A stretch of 64,000 nt of DNA from JACMLD01 sp038229695 (GTDB lineage: Bacteria > Bacteroidota > Bacteroidia > Chitinophagales > Chitinophagaceae): assembly GCA_038229695.1 (NCBI GenBank), contig JBBROE010000005.1, forward strand, positions 12,726 to 76,725, written 5' to 3'. A program made the translations under genes and the position numbers. Numbering within the stretch: the stretch's first letter is position 1; every line of letters begins with the position of its first letter. Shown here in pieces: positions 1-9,212 of the stretch. The notes under the pieces were generated by a model. That model saw only the letters and a program-made list of their open reading frames with translations. It ran no database searches and was not told where the DNA came from.

Positions 1-1
1 T

Positions 2-580
2 GCTTTTTTTGATTTCGATGGTACGATCACGACAAGGGACAGCTTCCTGGAACTGATTAAATTTTACCGGGGAAAGCCCCTGTTTTACACGGGCTTCTTG
101 CTCCATCTTCCCTTCCTGCTGGCCTACAAACTGCGCATCATCTCTAACCAGGCGGCGAAAGAACGGATCCTGCAGTTCTTTTTTTCCGGCACCCGTGAAA
201 CGGATTTCCAGGCCCGTTGTAACGAATACGCCAGTACTGCCCTTCCCCATATTATCCGGCCTAAAGCTATGCAGGAAATAAAAGTACTGCAGGCGGCAGG
301 TACCGAAATTGTGATTGTAAGCGCTTCGGCTGAGGACTGGATCAGGGCATGGTGCAATACAAACCACCTGCTGCTGGAAGGCACGCGCCTGGAGGTGATC
401 GATGGTAAAATTACAGGCAGGATTGTTGGCCGCAACTGCCATGGATCGGAGAAGGTCAGGCGGATTCGGGAACGATTCAGGCTCGAAAATTATGATGAAA
501 TTCTCGCCTTCGGCGATACGTCCGGCGACCGCCCCATGCTCAACCTGGCCAATATCCGTTTTTATAAACCTTTTCGCTAG
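2..580 (+). CDS. HAD-IB family phosphatase, 5'-truncated by window edge
   Basis: The reading frame is open from the first bases, so the true start lies upstream. The visible N-terminus has the HAD motif I core DFDGT (nucleophile Asp and acid/base Asp), followed by a helical cap segment rich in aromatic residues. Motif II is the VSAS stretch, and motif IV is FGDTSGDRPML with the Mg-binding acidic residues. This order and the all-helical cap fit the SerB-like HAD-IB subfamily, which hydrolyses small phosphomonoesters; the substrate cannot be named. The gene ends at TAG and is followed by a hairpin terminator shared with the convergent esterase gene. Family assignment is firm and substrate unknown. 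Confidence 0.85.
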   Translation, partial: AFFDFDGTITTRDSFLELIKFYRGKPLFYTGFLLHLPFLLAYKLRIISNQAAKERILQFFFSGTRETDFQARCNEYASTALPHIIRPKAMQEIKVLQAAGTEIVIVSASAEDWIRAWCNTNHLLLEGTRLEVIDGKITGRIVGRNCHGSEKVRRIRERFRLENYDEILAFGDTSGDRPMLNLANIRFYKPFR

Positions 581-622
581 GCAAATCCTCTTTGTACCTA
601 AGTAAGCAGGAATACCGAAAAC

Positions 623-657
623 AAAAAAGGCACAATCCATTGCGGATTGCGCCTTTT
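623..657. terminator. Bidirectional intrinsic terminator
   Basis: Ten-base arms at 629-638 and 644-653 form a hairpin with a five-base loop and one non-Watson-Crick position, which is a G-U pair in the minus-strand RNA. It is flanked by an A run on the left and a T run on the right. It lies between the convergent HAD gene and the first esterase gene, so it can serve both. Confidence 0.75.
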
Positions 658-675
658 AGTTTCAGGGATGAATGA

Positions 676-3087
676 TTAATGCTGTTTAATGAATTTTACC
701 TGTCCTTCCGGCCTGCCGGTGCTGCTTTTTATTTCAGCGATGTATAAGCCGGCGGGTAACCCGGAGATATCTTTTACAGAAAAAGTATTATTGCCCTTAA
801 CGGTCTGCCAGTTATATTTTGCGGCAAGAACGCCATTGGAATTGTACAGATAAACATTCTTCGCCCCGCCGTCCAGGCTGCTGAATGAAATTGTTGCCGT
901 ATTGCGTACCGGGTTTGGATAAATATTCATTTTGTTAAACGCAAGTTCAGGTATGATTCCGTTGACACCAGCAGCTTTCAGCTGGCTCAGGGTGGCGATG
1001 TCTTCTTCGGCACTGGTCGCATTCCCGCTACCGGCAATCCTCGACCCGGAACCATTGGCGCAATTACGCAGCAGCAGGATGCTGCCGATGGGATAAACTG
1101 CAAAGGCATACGTTACGTTACTGCCCCATGAAGGCGTGATAGAGTACCAGTTCCAGCCACCATTCAATTTCTGTGTCATCCCTGCGTCTGTATACAATAC
1201 ACTTCCGTTAGCAATGCCGGTTCCGTAGATGGCGATTCGTCCGGACGTGGATGCGTCATCACAAGCCTGGTAAGGCCCTGTAGATATTTTCAGGTAGCCC
1301 AGGAGGCCGCCGGACGGTGGAGGTGGCACCACCGGGGGATTGTAACCCGGGGTTGCGGACGGTTGTCCATTTGCGCAATAGGTCATAAGAGCAATACCGC
1401 CGTTGGGATAGATGGCGAAGGCTTCAGTAACGGCACCCCCAAATGTGGCGGTAAAGGAATACCAGTTCCAGCCGCCATTGAAAATTTTAGTCCGGGCTGC
1501 ATCAAGGTACAACAGGTTCCCGTTGTTGGCGCCATCGCCATACACAGCAATTCTGCCCGACGTTGAAGGGTCAGCACAAGCCTGCCACGAACCATATGAT
1601 TGCTTTACATACCCGATTGGATTAGCCCCGTTGTTTGGAGGCGCAATCGTGTTCACGGCTGCATTCACGGTTACATTCACATCGGAACTGGCCGACGTCC
1701 CGCGATCGTCCCTTACCGTGAGGGTAAAAACATAATTGCCCTGGGTGAGGTTGCTTACCGTGGTTACCGCGACGCCTGTATTACCGATAGTAGCCTGGCC
1801 ACCGCTTTTCTTTGTCCAGTTATAGGAAGTAATACTGGAACCATTTACGCCGTTTGCATTACCATACAGCGTGACCGTGTTATTGGGCAGCGTTGTGGAC
1901 TGGTCGGCACCGGCATCTACCGAAGGTGGCTGGTTGTTCTGGCCCTGCTTCACCGTCACCTTTACATCCGAGCTGCTGGACAGGCCATTGTTATCGGTAA
2001 CCGTAAGGGTGAATACATAGTCACCGGCAGAAAGCCCGTTTATTGCAGTAACGGCTGCACCGGAATTGACAATTGTTGCATTTCCACCGCTTTTCTTGGT
2101 CCAGTTAAACCTTACAATGGCAGAGCCATTGACGCCGTTGGCATTTCCATTCAGGGTGACACTGCTATTGGGAAGGGTGACGGACTGATCAGGACCCGCA
2201 TCTACCGAAGGCGGCGTATTGTTATCCTGGTTGTTCTGATTATCCTGGTTGGAACGGCTGTTACTGAGGAACCACTCGTACAAATTTGGATCCTGGGTAA
2301 ACTTCTTTCCGCCGTCGACGATGGTGGATAGATGCCCGGTATCATAGGCATTTATCCAGGCACCCCAATGGTTGCCGGACTGATAATAGGTGAAGAGGGG
2401 TTTTGGTTTGATGTTGTAATTCTTACTGAGGATCTCGGCGTGCTGTGTAGCACCCACATTTACGATTCCATCGTCCATGGAATGAAACGCCCAGACAGGC
2501 AGATTATTGGCCCCAATCGTATTCCCGAAATCGGCGTCTGATTCTTCCTGGGTGCCGCATACGGGTGCTGCTGCGGCAATGGAGGCGTCAAAGCTATTGT
2601 CCCAGTTATAGGTATCCGTGATGACGCGCCATACGCCCCCGCCTCCAAGACTGAGCCCGGTAATATATATACGGTTGGGATCAATTTGCAGGTTAGCCTT
2701 TGCATATTTGATCATCTCCTTCACGTAAAACGTAGGCCAGTACCCGTACTGGTTGCTCAGCTGGGGAGACAATACAACAAAGGAGGACGTTTTCCCCTTC
2801 AGTTTAAAGCTCATCGTTGCGCCGTGCGCGCACAGGTTCGGAATAGCATTCGCGGCTACATTATTGATGTCTGATGAGCCATTTCCCCTCTCGCCAATAC
2901 CATGGAGAAATATGATCAGCGGATGTTGCTGGGAACCATAATCATACGGTCGGAATTCCAGGAACCCTATCCGGCGATCGGGAGATTCGTTGTTTGGAAT
3001 TGATTTCGCGACCTGCTGGGAGATTGCAGGCAACACAACGAACAGGCCAAACAGGCCGCAAACTAATGACCGCACAAGATTTCTCAT
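676..3087 (-). CDS. Secreted alpha/beta-hydrolase esterase with two PKD-type domains and T9SS tail
   Basis: This 803-residue exported protein starts with a signal peptide (about residues 1-24). Residues 28-278 form an alpha/beta-hydrolase of the PHB-depolymerase/feruloyl-esterase-like type, with an oxyanion HGIGERG segment, nucleophile Ser146 in GLSLGG, a probable acid at Asp205/206 and a His at 240 or 252. After an Asn/Gln-rich linker come two PKD-like domains (about 292-380 and 387-475). Two copies of an 80-residue repeat with a GWNWYS core follow (492-573 and 597-677). The C-terminus (718-803, IYPNP then LPAGLYIAEI) is a T9SS type A sorting domain, so the protein should reach the cell surface or medium. 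The ester substrate is unknown. It is closely related to the gene at 5787-8933. Confidence 0.88.
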   Translation of the reverse strand: MRNLVRSLVCGLFGLFVVLPAISQQVAKSIPNNESPDRRIGFLEFRPYDYGSQQHPLIIFLHGIGERGNGSSDINNVAANAIPNLCAHGATMSFKLKGKTSSFVVLSPQLSNQYGYWPTFYVKEMIKYAKANLQIDPNRIYITGLSLGGGGVWRVITDTYNWDNSFDASIAAAAPVCGTQEESDADFGNTIGANNLPVWAFHSMDDGIVNVGATQHAEILSKNYNIKPKPLFTYYQSGNHWGAWINAYDTGHLSTIVDGGKKFTQDPNLYEWFLSNSRSNQDNQNNQDNNTPPSVDAGPDQSVTLPNSSVTLNGNANGVNGSAIVRFNWTKKSGGNATIVNSGAAVTAINGLSAGDYVFTLTVTDNNGLSSSSDVKVTVKQGQNNQPPSVDAGADQSTTLPNNTVTLYGNANGVNGSSITSYNWTKKSGGQATIGNTGVAVTTVSNLTQGNYVFTLTVRDDRGTSASSDVNVTVNAAVNTIAPPNNGANPIGYVKQSYGSWQACADPSTSGRIAVYGDGANNGNLLYLDAARTKIFNGGWNWYSFTATFGGAVTEAFAIYPNGGIALMTYCANGQPSATPGYNPPVVPPPPSGGLLGYLKISTGPYQACDDASTSGRIAIYGTGIANGSVLYTDAGMTQKLNGGWNWYSITPSWGSNVTYAFAVYPIGSILLLRNCANGSGSRIAGSGNATSAEEDIATLSQLKAAGVNGIIPELAFNKMNIYPNPVRNTATISFSSLDGGAKNVYLYNSNGVLAAKYNWQTVKGNNTFSVKDISGLPAGLYIAEIKSSTGRPEGQVKFIKQH

Positions 3088-3323
3088 GATGCTTAGCAGT
3101 TTAAATGAATTGTTTAAGTTTTATAGTTGCTATCTCTCACATAACAACACGCCGCCAGCATACCGGGTCAGGAACCGGCATGATTGAATGTCAGCCACGG
3201 TTTAAAGGCAGCAGACGTTAAAAAATCGAATGAGTTAGGAAATCTTTTTGGAATCAGGTTAGCGGTAAGGCTGAAATTTTCGTCGAAAGACATCGGCAAG
3301 AATTATACCAAAAAGCACTTATT

Positions 3324-3331
3324 CAAAACTA
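3324..3331 (-). promoter_or_regulatory. Possible -7 promoter box of the first esterase gene
   Basis: Read on the minus strand the sequence is TAGTTTTG, which matches the Bacteroidota -7 consensus TAnnTTTG. No convincing -33 element is visible at the usual distance, and the start codon is about 235 bp away, so confidence is low. Confidence 0.3.
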
Positions 3332-3463
3332 AATTGGGCTTTATAAAATAAATAAGTGTGGGGCCGACAATTAAATGTTTTTTCCACCGTATTTCTGCGA
3401 TCTTAACCCTGTAAAATTACGAATAGAGCCAAGCAACATTTATTACTTGACCTATAGTACAAC

Positions 3464-3494
3464 AAAAAAGGGCATCCCTGCGGATGCCCTTTTT
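3464..3494 (-). terminator. Intrinsic terminator of second esterase gene
   Basis: A perfect 8-bp stem (3470-3477 with 3482-3489) and four-base loop has an A run on the left that becomes a U tract in the minus-strand RNA. It lies 20 bp downstream of the stop codon of the 3515-5569 gene. Confidence 0.8.
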
Positions 3495-3514
3495 CACTAC
3501 TATAAAGAAAAGAA

Positions 3515-5569
3515 TTAATACTTCACGAACCCGCTCACCTGCTTGTCCTCGCCAGACAACAGGATGATTTGGTAAACACCTGGTAGCAGGCTGCTTACAT
3601 CCAATGTCTGCTTCAGGAGCGGCGTATTCTTCTGCCAGGTCTGCTGCAACAGCGACTTACCCTGCATATCCGCTACCTGGATGCGCAACACGCCGTTGAT
3701 ACCGCCGGTTACTGTGACGTTCAGTGAATTATGCACCGGGTTAGGGTAGCTCCGCAGCCGGAAACCGGCCATATGATTATTAATGACCAGCGTCGTGGAC
3801 AGGCTGGATTGCCCGTCTTTATCCACCTGGGAAAGGCGGTAATAATTGAGGCCGGCTGAAGGGCTGTTGTCGTCAAAACTATATTCCGTCAGCACACTGC
3901 CGCCTTTTGAGTTAATGGTACCGGCAACTGTAAAATTAAGCCCGTCTGTACTCTTTAAGATGTCGAAACGCTGGCTGTTGATTTCGCTCGTCGTCGCCCA
4001 GGTCAATACATTTTTGGTTCCCTGGTTGCTGCCGTTGAAATAGGCATATTTAACCGGCAGGCTGCTGCTGGTACGCGTAATGGTGAGTACATCGGAGTTT
4101 ATATCACCCGCTGTATTGGAAACCGTATATTGAAACTGGTACACGCCATTGACCGTCAGGTTGCTGAATGTGGCCCCTGTCTCGCCAGGGGTGTAATTCG
4201 AGTTGCCCGAAAGGTAATCCTTGAGCACCGGGTTTGAACCGGCCGGCTTCGAGATAATTGTCCAGTTATAGCTGGCTGGATTACAATTAGTGCAGGAGTA
4301 TGCCAGTATTTCGCCATTCTGGCGATCGCTGTTCACGTCTACGATGGTCCTGGAACCCCCGGCGTTAACCGCTGGTGCCGCATGCCCGCTTGCTGGCAAA
4401 ACGATATTGAGGTTGGCCGAGGCAAACTGAGTATGCCCTGTTTTAGAGGTCAGGTAGTCTTTTACGCGGAGCTGGAAGGAATAATTTCCGAGCGCCGGCG
4501 CAAAGTTATAGTTCGGGTCCGAAATAAATGTGCTGGGCCACTGGTTCGTAATATCCGTATACCGGCTGGCTGCCAGGTATACGGCCGGGCCGCCGGTTTG
4601 TTCCCATAAATAATCCATGATGATATCGTCCACATCCGTGGAAGCTGTTCCATCCAGGGCGGGCAGCTGGGAAAACTTTACCGGTGCCGTTACGGTGTAG
4701 TTGTTTGTTCCGCCAATCCTCGCGACTGCCAGCGGAGTCTGGTTGGTGTTTACAGCCACGTTATCCCGCCGGATCCGCAGCATCCACTGGAAAATATTAG
4801 GATAATGGCTGCGGTTACTCAGATCATACGTCTTATACATATAGACGCTATGCTTATACCCCGGGTAAATAGTATCCACCGCAGGTATCAGAAGGCCTGA
4901 ACAACTGTTGATATTATTGGTGTACTGAATGGCTTCGCTCACTCCCCCGTATTCGTCCAGTTGTCCGTGCTGCACCCATACGGCCACCTTATTTTGCGCA
5001 ATATTACACAAGCCGCCTCCCCCGTATGGCACGGCTGCCGCTGGGATAATACCCGCCAGTTTAGCTGCATTGCCCGGGGTCGTGGCATACTTCCATGTAC
5101 CATTGCCCCCCAGGCTGTAACCGGTCAGGAAGATGCGGTTCGGATTAACCTTGAGCGTATTTATAGCATAGTCGATCATCTGATCCACGTAAAAAACGGG
5201 CCAACTGTTCACATCACCGGTATTGGTCTGCGGCGCGAGCATCACGAAACCCTCGGTAACACCATTGTAGGTAAACACCAGCGCATTGGCAGCCGAACTG
5301 TCTACAATCTGGGGAAGGCCATACGTGATAACCCGTCCCAGTTGAGAACCGTCATCCGGTCCTGCTTCACCGCCACCATGGAGGGAAATGATCAGCGGAG
5401 CGGTGGAATTATAGCTGTACGACGGTGGCAGGTACTGGTAAAAATGAATTCTCCCGGTGGGCGCACCTCCATAGGAAATACTCTGCACGGTAAGCTGGGG
5501 ATTGTGGCCCTGGGCCGATGCTACTGATAAAAAAGCCATCCCTAGAAGACTGAATAAAATTTTTTTCAT
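3515..5569 (-). CDS. Secreted alpha/beta-hydrolase esterase with PKD/FN3-like modules and T9SS tail
   Basis: This 684-residue protein begins with a signal peptide ending near residue 19 (SVASAQ). The hydrolase domain spans roughly residues 28-268, with HGGGEAG as oxyanion region, nucleophile Ser152 in GYSLGG, probable acid Asp205 and His240 (GYKHS). Two PKD-like beta-sandwich segments follow at about 280-500. A segment typical of Bacteroidota surface proteins then reads WATTSEINSQRF (about 505-600), before a T9SS sorting domain (YPNPVHNSLNV to the end). It is more distant from its two neighbours than they are from each other. It has its own terminator, so it is probably transcribed alone. The function is surface or extracellular ester hydrolysis with unknown substrate. 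Confidence 0.87.
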   Translation of the reverse strand: MKKILFSLLGMAFLSVASAQGHNPQLTVQSISYGGAPTGRIHFYQYLPPSYSYNSTAPLIISLHGGGEAGPDDGSQLGRVITYGLPQIVDSSAANALVFTYNGVTEGFVMLAPQTNTGDVNSWPVFYVDQMIDYAINTLKVNPNRIFLTGYSLGGNGTWKYATTPGNAAKLAGIIPAAAVPYGGGGLCNIAQNKVAVWVQHGQLDEYGGVSEAIQYTNNINSCSGLLIPAVDTIYPGYKHSVYMYKTYDLSNRSHYPNIFQWMLRIRRDNVAVNTNQTPLAVARIGGTNNYTVTAPVKFSQLPALDGTASTDVDDIIMDYLWEQTGGPAVYLAASRYTDITNQWPSTFISDPNYNFAPALGNYSFQLRVKDYLTSKTGHTQFASANLNIVLPASGHAAPAVNAGGSRTIVDVNSDRQNGEILAYSCTNCNPASYNWTIISKPAGSNPVLKDYLSGNSNYTPGETGATFSNLTVNGVYQFQYTVSNTAGDINSDVLTITRTSSSLPVKYAYFNGSNQGTKNVLTWATTSEINSQRFDILKSTDGLNFTVAGTINSKGGSVLTEYSFDDNSPSAGLNYYRLSQVDKDGQSSLSTTLVINNHMAGFRLRSYPNPVHNSLNVTVTGGINGVLRIQVADMQGKSLLQQTWQKNTPLLKQTLDVSSLLPGVYQIILLSGEDKQVSGFVKY

Positions 5570-5736
5570 AATCGATTGACTGATTGGTTTCGCTAAATAG
5601 TATGCATAAAAATCTACGGCAGCTTTTTCATGGCAGGCAAAAAACTTTGAATAAAATGCTGGATTGGGAATAGGGGAGAAAGGTCTGATCTTTTAGAGGA
5701 TATCGTACGCGAAAATAGGTGAATTTACCCAGCGGC

Positions 5737-5764
5737 AAAAAAAAAGCAGCCCGAAGGCTGCTTT
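5737..5764 (-). terminator. Intrinsic terminator with TTCG tetraloop
   Basis: On the minus strand a GC-rich 6-bp stem (5746-5751 with 5756-5761) closes a TTCG tetraloop and is followed by a nine-T run. It lies just downstream of the 1048-residue esterase gene. This is the strongest terminator in the window. Confidence 0.87.
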
Positions 5765-5786
5765 CCGTGTATAAAATGCTGATAGG

Positions 5787-8700
5787 TTACTGCTTTACAA
5801 ATGGTCTGACCAGTTTAGTACCATCGGTTTGGGTTACTTCGAGATAATAAAGGCCTTTTTTCAGGCTGGTCACATCCAGAGAAGTGGTTACCATCGATTG
5901 ATCTTTATTCATGGTCTGGTTCATCACCATCCGTCCATCTGCGGCATAGGCCCTGACCACCATTTTACCGGTCTTGTCATCAATAAACTGCAGGTTCACC
6001 GTGCTCTTTGCAGGATTGGGATACAACTTATAAAACTGGCTGAATTTAAAATTGTTTCTCACCGTTACGTTCACCCGGGCTGTAGCTGCTGCGCCCGCAT
6101 TATCGGTCACTGCCAGTTCAAAGATGTAATCGCCCTCCACCAGGTTGCTGATTAGGGTGGCTGCGGTGGCCGGACTTGCGATTATTGCGGGTGCCGGTCC
6201 GGATACCTGTTTCCAGTTGTATCCTGTCACGGAGCCGTCAGGGTCTGAAGAGGCGGCACCGGATAACTGGATGGCATTAACCGGTAGGGCTATCGAGGTG
6301 TCTTTCCCGGCATTCGCCACGGGCGGCCGGTTCGGGATTGGATTTACGGTGACGCTCACCTGGTCTGATGCTTTCGCACCCTGGTTATCGGTTATCGTAA
6401 GTTCAAACACATATTTTCCCTGTACCAGCCCAATTACAGAAGGAGTGGCGGTGTTAGAGTTCACTATCGTAATCGCGCCCGGACCACTGATTTTGTTCCA
6501 GCTGAAGGCTGCAATACTACCATCCGGATCATACGATGCGGTGCCATTCAGATCCGCTGTATTATCGGGTAGCGTAATCGAAATATCATACCCAGCACTC
6601 GCTACCGGGGCCTTGTTGGGCACGGGATTAACGGTTAGGGACACTGTTGCAGAAGCACTGGCTGCTTTATCGTCGATCACAACCAGCTTAAATACATAGA
6701 CGCCCTGCACCAGTCCGTTCACCTGGGTCGTTGCCGCGCCGGGAGTGACGATACCGGCTGGAGATGGCCCGCTCTGCTGGCTCCATGCATAACTTACAAT
6801 GCTTCCATCGGGATCTGCGGAGACTGTTCCGTCGAGCGTAAAACTGGTTACCGGCAGTGTAATCGCTGCATTGCTTCCCGCATTGGCAACTGGTGGCTGG
6901 TTGACCGGCGGGGGGAGGGCTGCATTTACGGTAACCGTAACCGAGGCATTTGCAGTAGCCCCGTTGTTGTCCGTAACCTTTAAATTAAACGTGTAGACAC
7001 CCTGCACCAGGTTATTCACCTGGGTGCTGGCGCTGGTCGCGTTCGCGATAGTAAAAGTTGTTGGTCCGCTCGTCTTTGTCCACTGGTAGCTGCTGATGCT
7101 TCCATCCGGATCGTTTGAGGCCGTTCCATCAAGTGTTACTGTATTTACCGGTAAAGTAATATACGTGCTGGTGCCGGCAATGGCGATCGGAGGCTGGTTT
7201 ACCGGGGGCGGGGGCGCGGCAGTCACGGTAACGGTAACTGATGCGTTAGCGGTGGCCCCGTTGTTGTCCGTAACCTGTAAATTAAAGGTATATACGCCCT
7301 GGACTAAGTTATTCACTGCAGTGCTCACACTGGCAGCGTTCACAATAGTAAAAGTTGCAGGGCCGCTGGTTTTTGTCCACTGGTAACTGCTGATGCTGCC
7401 GTCCGGATCGTTTGAGGCCGTTCCATTAAGCGTGGCCGTATTCACCGGCAGGGTTATCGTACTGTTGCTACCGGCGGTGGCTACCGGGGGAAGATTTACC
7501 GGTGGTGCAGCGGCATTGACGGTAACGGTAACCGATGCTTTAGCGGTAGCCCCGTTGTTATCGGTTACTTTTAAATTAAAGGTGTAAACGCCCTGGACTA
7601 AGTTATTCACTGCGGTGCTCGCACTGGCAGCGTTCACAATAGTAAAAGTTGCAGGGCCGCTGGTTTTTGTCCAATGATAGCTGCTGATGCTTCCATCCGG
7701 ATCGTTTGAGGCCGTTCCATTAAGCGTGGCCGTATTCACCGGCAGGGTTATCGTGCTGTTGCTGCCGGCGTTGGCTACCGGGGGAAGATTAGGGGCCGGA
7801 CTAACGGTTACCAGCACACTGGAACTGGAGTTCAGCCCATGGTTGTCGGTGACCGTCAGCGAATATTGATAGGTTCCGGCAGTCAGGCCTGTCAAAGCGG
7901 TGGAAGCCGAGGCTGGTGTGGTGATGGTGCCCGAAGCGGGTCCGCTCACTTTCGCCCAGCTGTAGGTAGTAATAATGGCGCCGTTGGTTCCGTTACCTGA
8001 ACCGGTAAGCGTAACTGAATTAACCGGTAGCGTGATGGCCTGGTTAGCGCCGGCATTGGCAAGTGGGGCGGTGTTGCCGGTTGCGCGTGTGTGCGCAAGC
8101 AACCATTCATACAGGTTAGGGTTTGCCGTAAAGTTAGTACCGTTGCTCACAAGCGTGGTGATGTGCCCGGTATCATAGGCGTAAGTCCAGGCACCGCCGT
8201 GTCCCCCATACATATAATACGTGAATTTCATGGCGGGGTTGTTAATGCCCAGAATACTTCCGAGAACTTCAGCATGCTGCGTGGCGCCGACCGGCACTGT
8301 ACCATCGTCTATGCAGTGAAAAGCCCATATGGGCAAATGGTTGGCACCGACAGTGCCCCCGAAGTCTGCATCGGTTTCTTCCTGTGTGCCGCATACCGGA
8401 GCTGCGGCCGCGATACCGGCATCAAAGCTGTAATCGAATCCCGAGGCATCCGTAATAGACCGCCAGGTTCCGCCTCCCCCAAGGCTTAAGCCAGTAATAT
8501 AAATCCGGTTGGTATCTATCTGGAGGTTGGCCTTGGCGTATTTGATCATTTCCCTTACATAGAAAGTCGGCCAGTAGCCATACTGCACACTCAGTTGCGG
8601 AGAAAGCACAACGAACGAAGAGGTAACTCCTCCTACGGTGAAACGCATCGTGGCGCCGGCCGCACAAAATTTCGGAATGGCATTGGCCGCCACTGAATTA

Positions 8701-8933
8701 ATCTGGCTGGTGCCATTGCCCCGCTCTCCGATACCATGTAAAAAAATAATTAGGGGATGTTTTTGTGTTCCGTAATCCGATGGCCTGAACTCCAGGAAAC
8801 CAATCAACCCGTCGGGTGATGTAGCGTTAGGAATGGATTTCGCAACCTGCTGAGAGAATACCATCGCGTGAAAAAGGAACGAAAATAATAGACACAAGGA
8901 TGATCTCTGCCAAACGTAGAGTTTAACCTTCAT
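5787..8933 (-). CDS. Secreted esterase with seven PKD-type repeats and T9SS tail
   Basis: This 1048-residue protein has a signal peptide (about residues 1-28) and an esterase domain (about 30-282) closely matching that of the 676-3087 gene. Nucleophile Ser150 lies in GLSLGG, acid candidates are Asp209/210, and a His lies at 245 or 257. Seven PKD-type repeats of 85-100 residues follow, each starting with a P-x-A-x-AG motif and a run such as TLPVN, and each with an NDPDGS or related turn. The last 80 residues (LYPNPAKSTVNL to the C-terminus) are a T9SS type A sorting domain. Repeats two to four are nearly identical at the DNA level, which points to recent expansion. PKD arrays usually act as spacers or carbohydrate-binding stalks; the substrate is not known. 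Confidence 0.88.
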   Translation of the reverse strand: MKVKLYVWQRSSLCLLFSFLFHAMVFSQQVAKSIPNATSPDGLIGFLEFRPSDYGTQKHPLIIFLHGIGERGNGTSQINSVAANAIPKFCAAGATMRFTVGGVTSSFVVLSPQLSVQYGYWPTFYVREMIKYAKANLQIDTNRIYITGLSLGGGGTWRSITDASGFDYSFDAGIAAAAPVCGTQEETDADFGGTVGANHLPIWAFHCIDDGTVPVGATQHAEVLGSILGINNPAMKFTYYMYGGHGGAWTYAYDTGHITTLVSNGTNFTANPNLYEWLLAHTRATGNTAPLANAGANQAITLPVNSVTLTGSGNGTNGAIITTYSWAKVSGPASGTITTPASASTALTGLTAGTYQYSLTVTDNHGLNSSSSVLVTVSPAPNLPPVANAGSNSTITLPVNTATLNGTASNDPDGSISSYHWTKTSGPATFTIVNAASASTAVNNLVQGVYTFNLKVTDNNGATAKASVTVTVNAAAPPVNLPPVATAGSNSTITLPVNTATLNGTASNDPDGSISSYQWTKTSGPATFTIVNAASVSTAVNNLVQGVYTFNLQVTDNNGATANASVTVTVTAAPPPPVNQPPIAIAGTSTYITLPVNTVTLDGTASNDPDGSISSYQWTKTSGPTTFTIANATSASTQVNNLVQGVYTFNLKVTDNNGATANASVTVTVNAALPPPVNQPPVANAGSNAAITLPVTSFTLDGTVSADPDGSIVSYAWSQQSGPSPAGIVTPGAATTQVNGLVQGVYVFKLVVIDDKAASASATVSLTVNPVPNKAPVASAGYDISITLPDNTADLNGTASYDPDGSIAAFSWNKISGPGAITIVNSNTATPSVIGLVQGKYVFELTITDNQGAKASDQVSVTVNPIPNRPPVANAGKDTSIALPVNAIQLSGAASSDPDGSVTGYNWKQVSGPAPAIIASPATAATLISNLVEGDYIFELAVTDNAGAAATARVNVTVRNNFKFSQFYKLYPNPAKSTVNLQFIDDKTGKMVVRAYAADGRMVMNQTMNKDQSMVTTSLDVTSLKKGLYYLEVTQTDGTKLVRPFVKQ
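7090..7780. repeat. Tandem PKD-encoding DNA repeats, period 294-297 bp
   Basis: The nine-base word CTGCTGATG starts at 7090, 7387 and 7681. Long near-identical stretches follow each occurrence, for example the segment beginning TCCGGATCGTTTGAGGCC. The second and third copies are identical for about 60 bases around 7400-7460 and 7694-7754. The repeat unit equals one PKD domain in the esterase gene, so it keeps frame. Confidence 0.9.
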
Positions 8934-9212
8934 AGGATTGGATTTTCAGTTAGGATAATAGGATTATAGAACCTGTACTAATGAGCAAATTTCTTACCAA
9001 ACGATATTTTTGCAGCCGCCTGCGTTACCTCCCTTTTATAAATTGATAATTGTAAACAGCTTATCGTGAAAATTATTTTCTCGCCTTTTCAAATAATGCT
9101 TCCTGATTTTAAAACGCGGCACGATTTAAAATATTTTCCAGCGCCGGTACAATAAAATATACTACAGGAAAACCGGCCAAGGATTTGCGTCCTAAATAAA
9201 AATGCTTATACG

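Larger units (their letters stand above)
3088..3514. other. Intergenic region between two esterase genes
   Basis: No gene is supported here. The region contains the terminator of the 3515-5569 gene at its right end. A TAGTTTTG-like minus-strand -7 box at 3324-3331 could drive the first esterase; it sits inside an inverted repeat with 8-base arms at 3316-3323 and 3351-3358. Confidence 0.5.

Noticed and set aside
3316..3358. Invertible (phase-variable) promoter flanked by inverted repeats
   Set aside because: The arms are only 8 bp and the spacer 27 bp, far shorter than known invertible promoters, and no invertase gene is nearby; an operator is simpler.
7090..7780. Regular direct repeats that could look like a CRISPR array
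   Set aside because: Units are about 295 bp with no short repeat/spacer structure and encode PKD domains in frame; no cas genes are near.
6145..7869. Series of plus-strand open frames opposite the PKD repeats
   Set aside because: They are repeated mirror images of the PKD coding strand with the same 294-297 bp period and vanish outside it, so they are shadows of the esterase gene.
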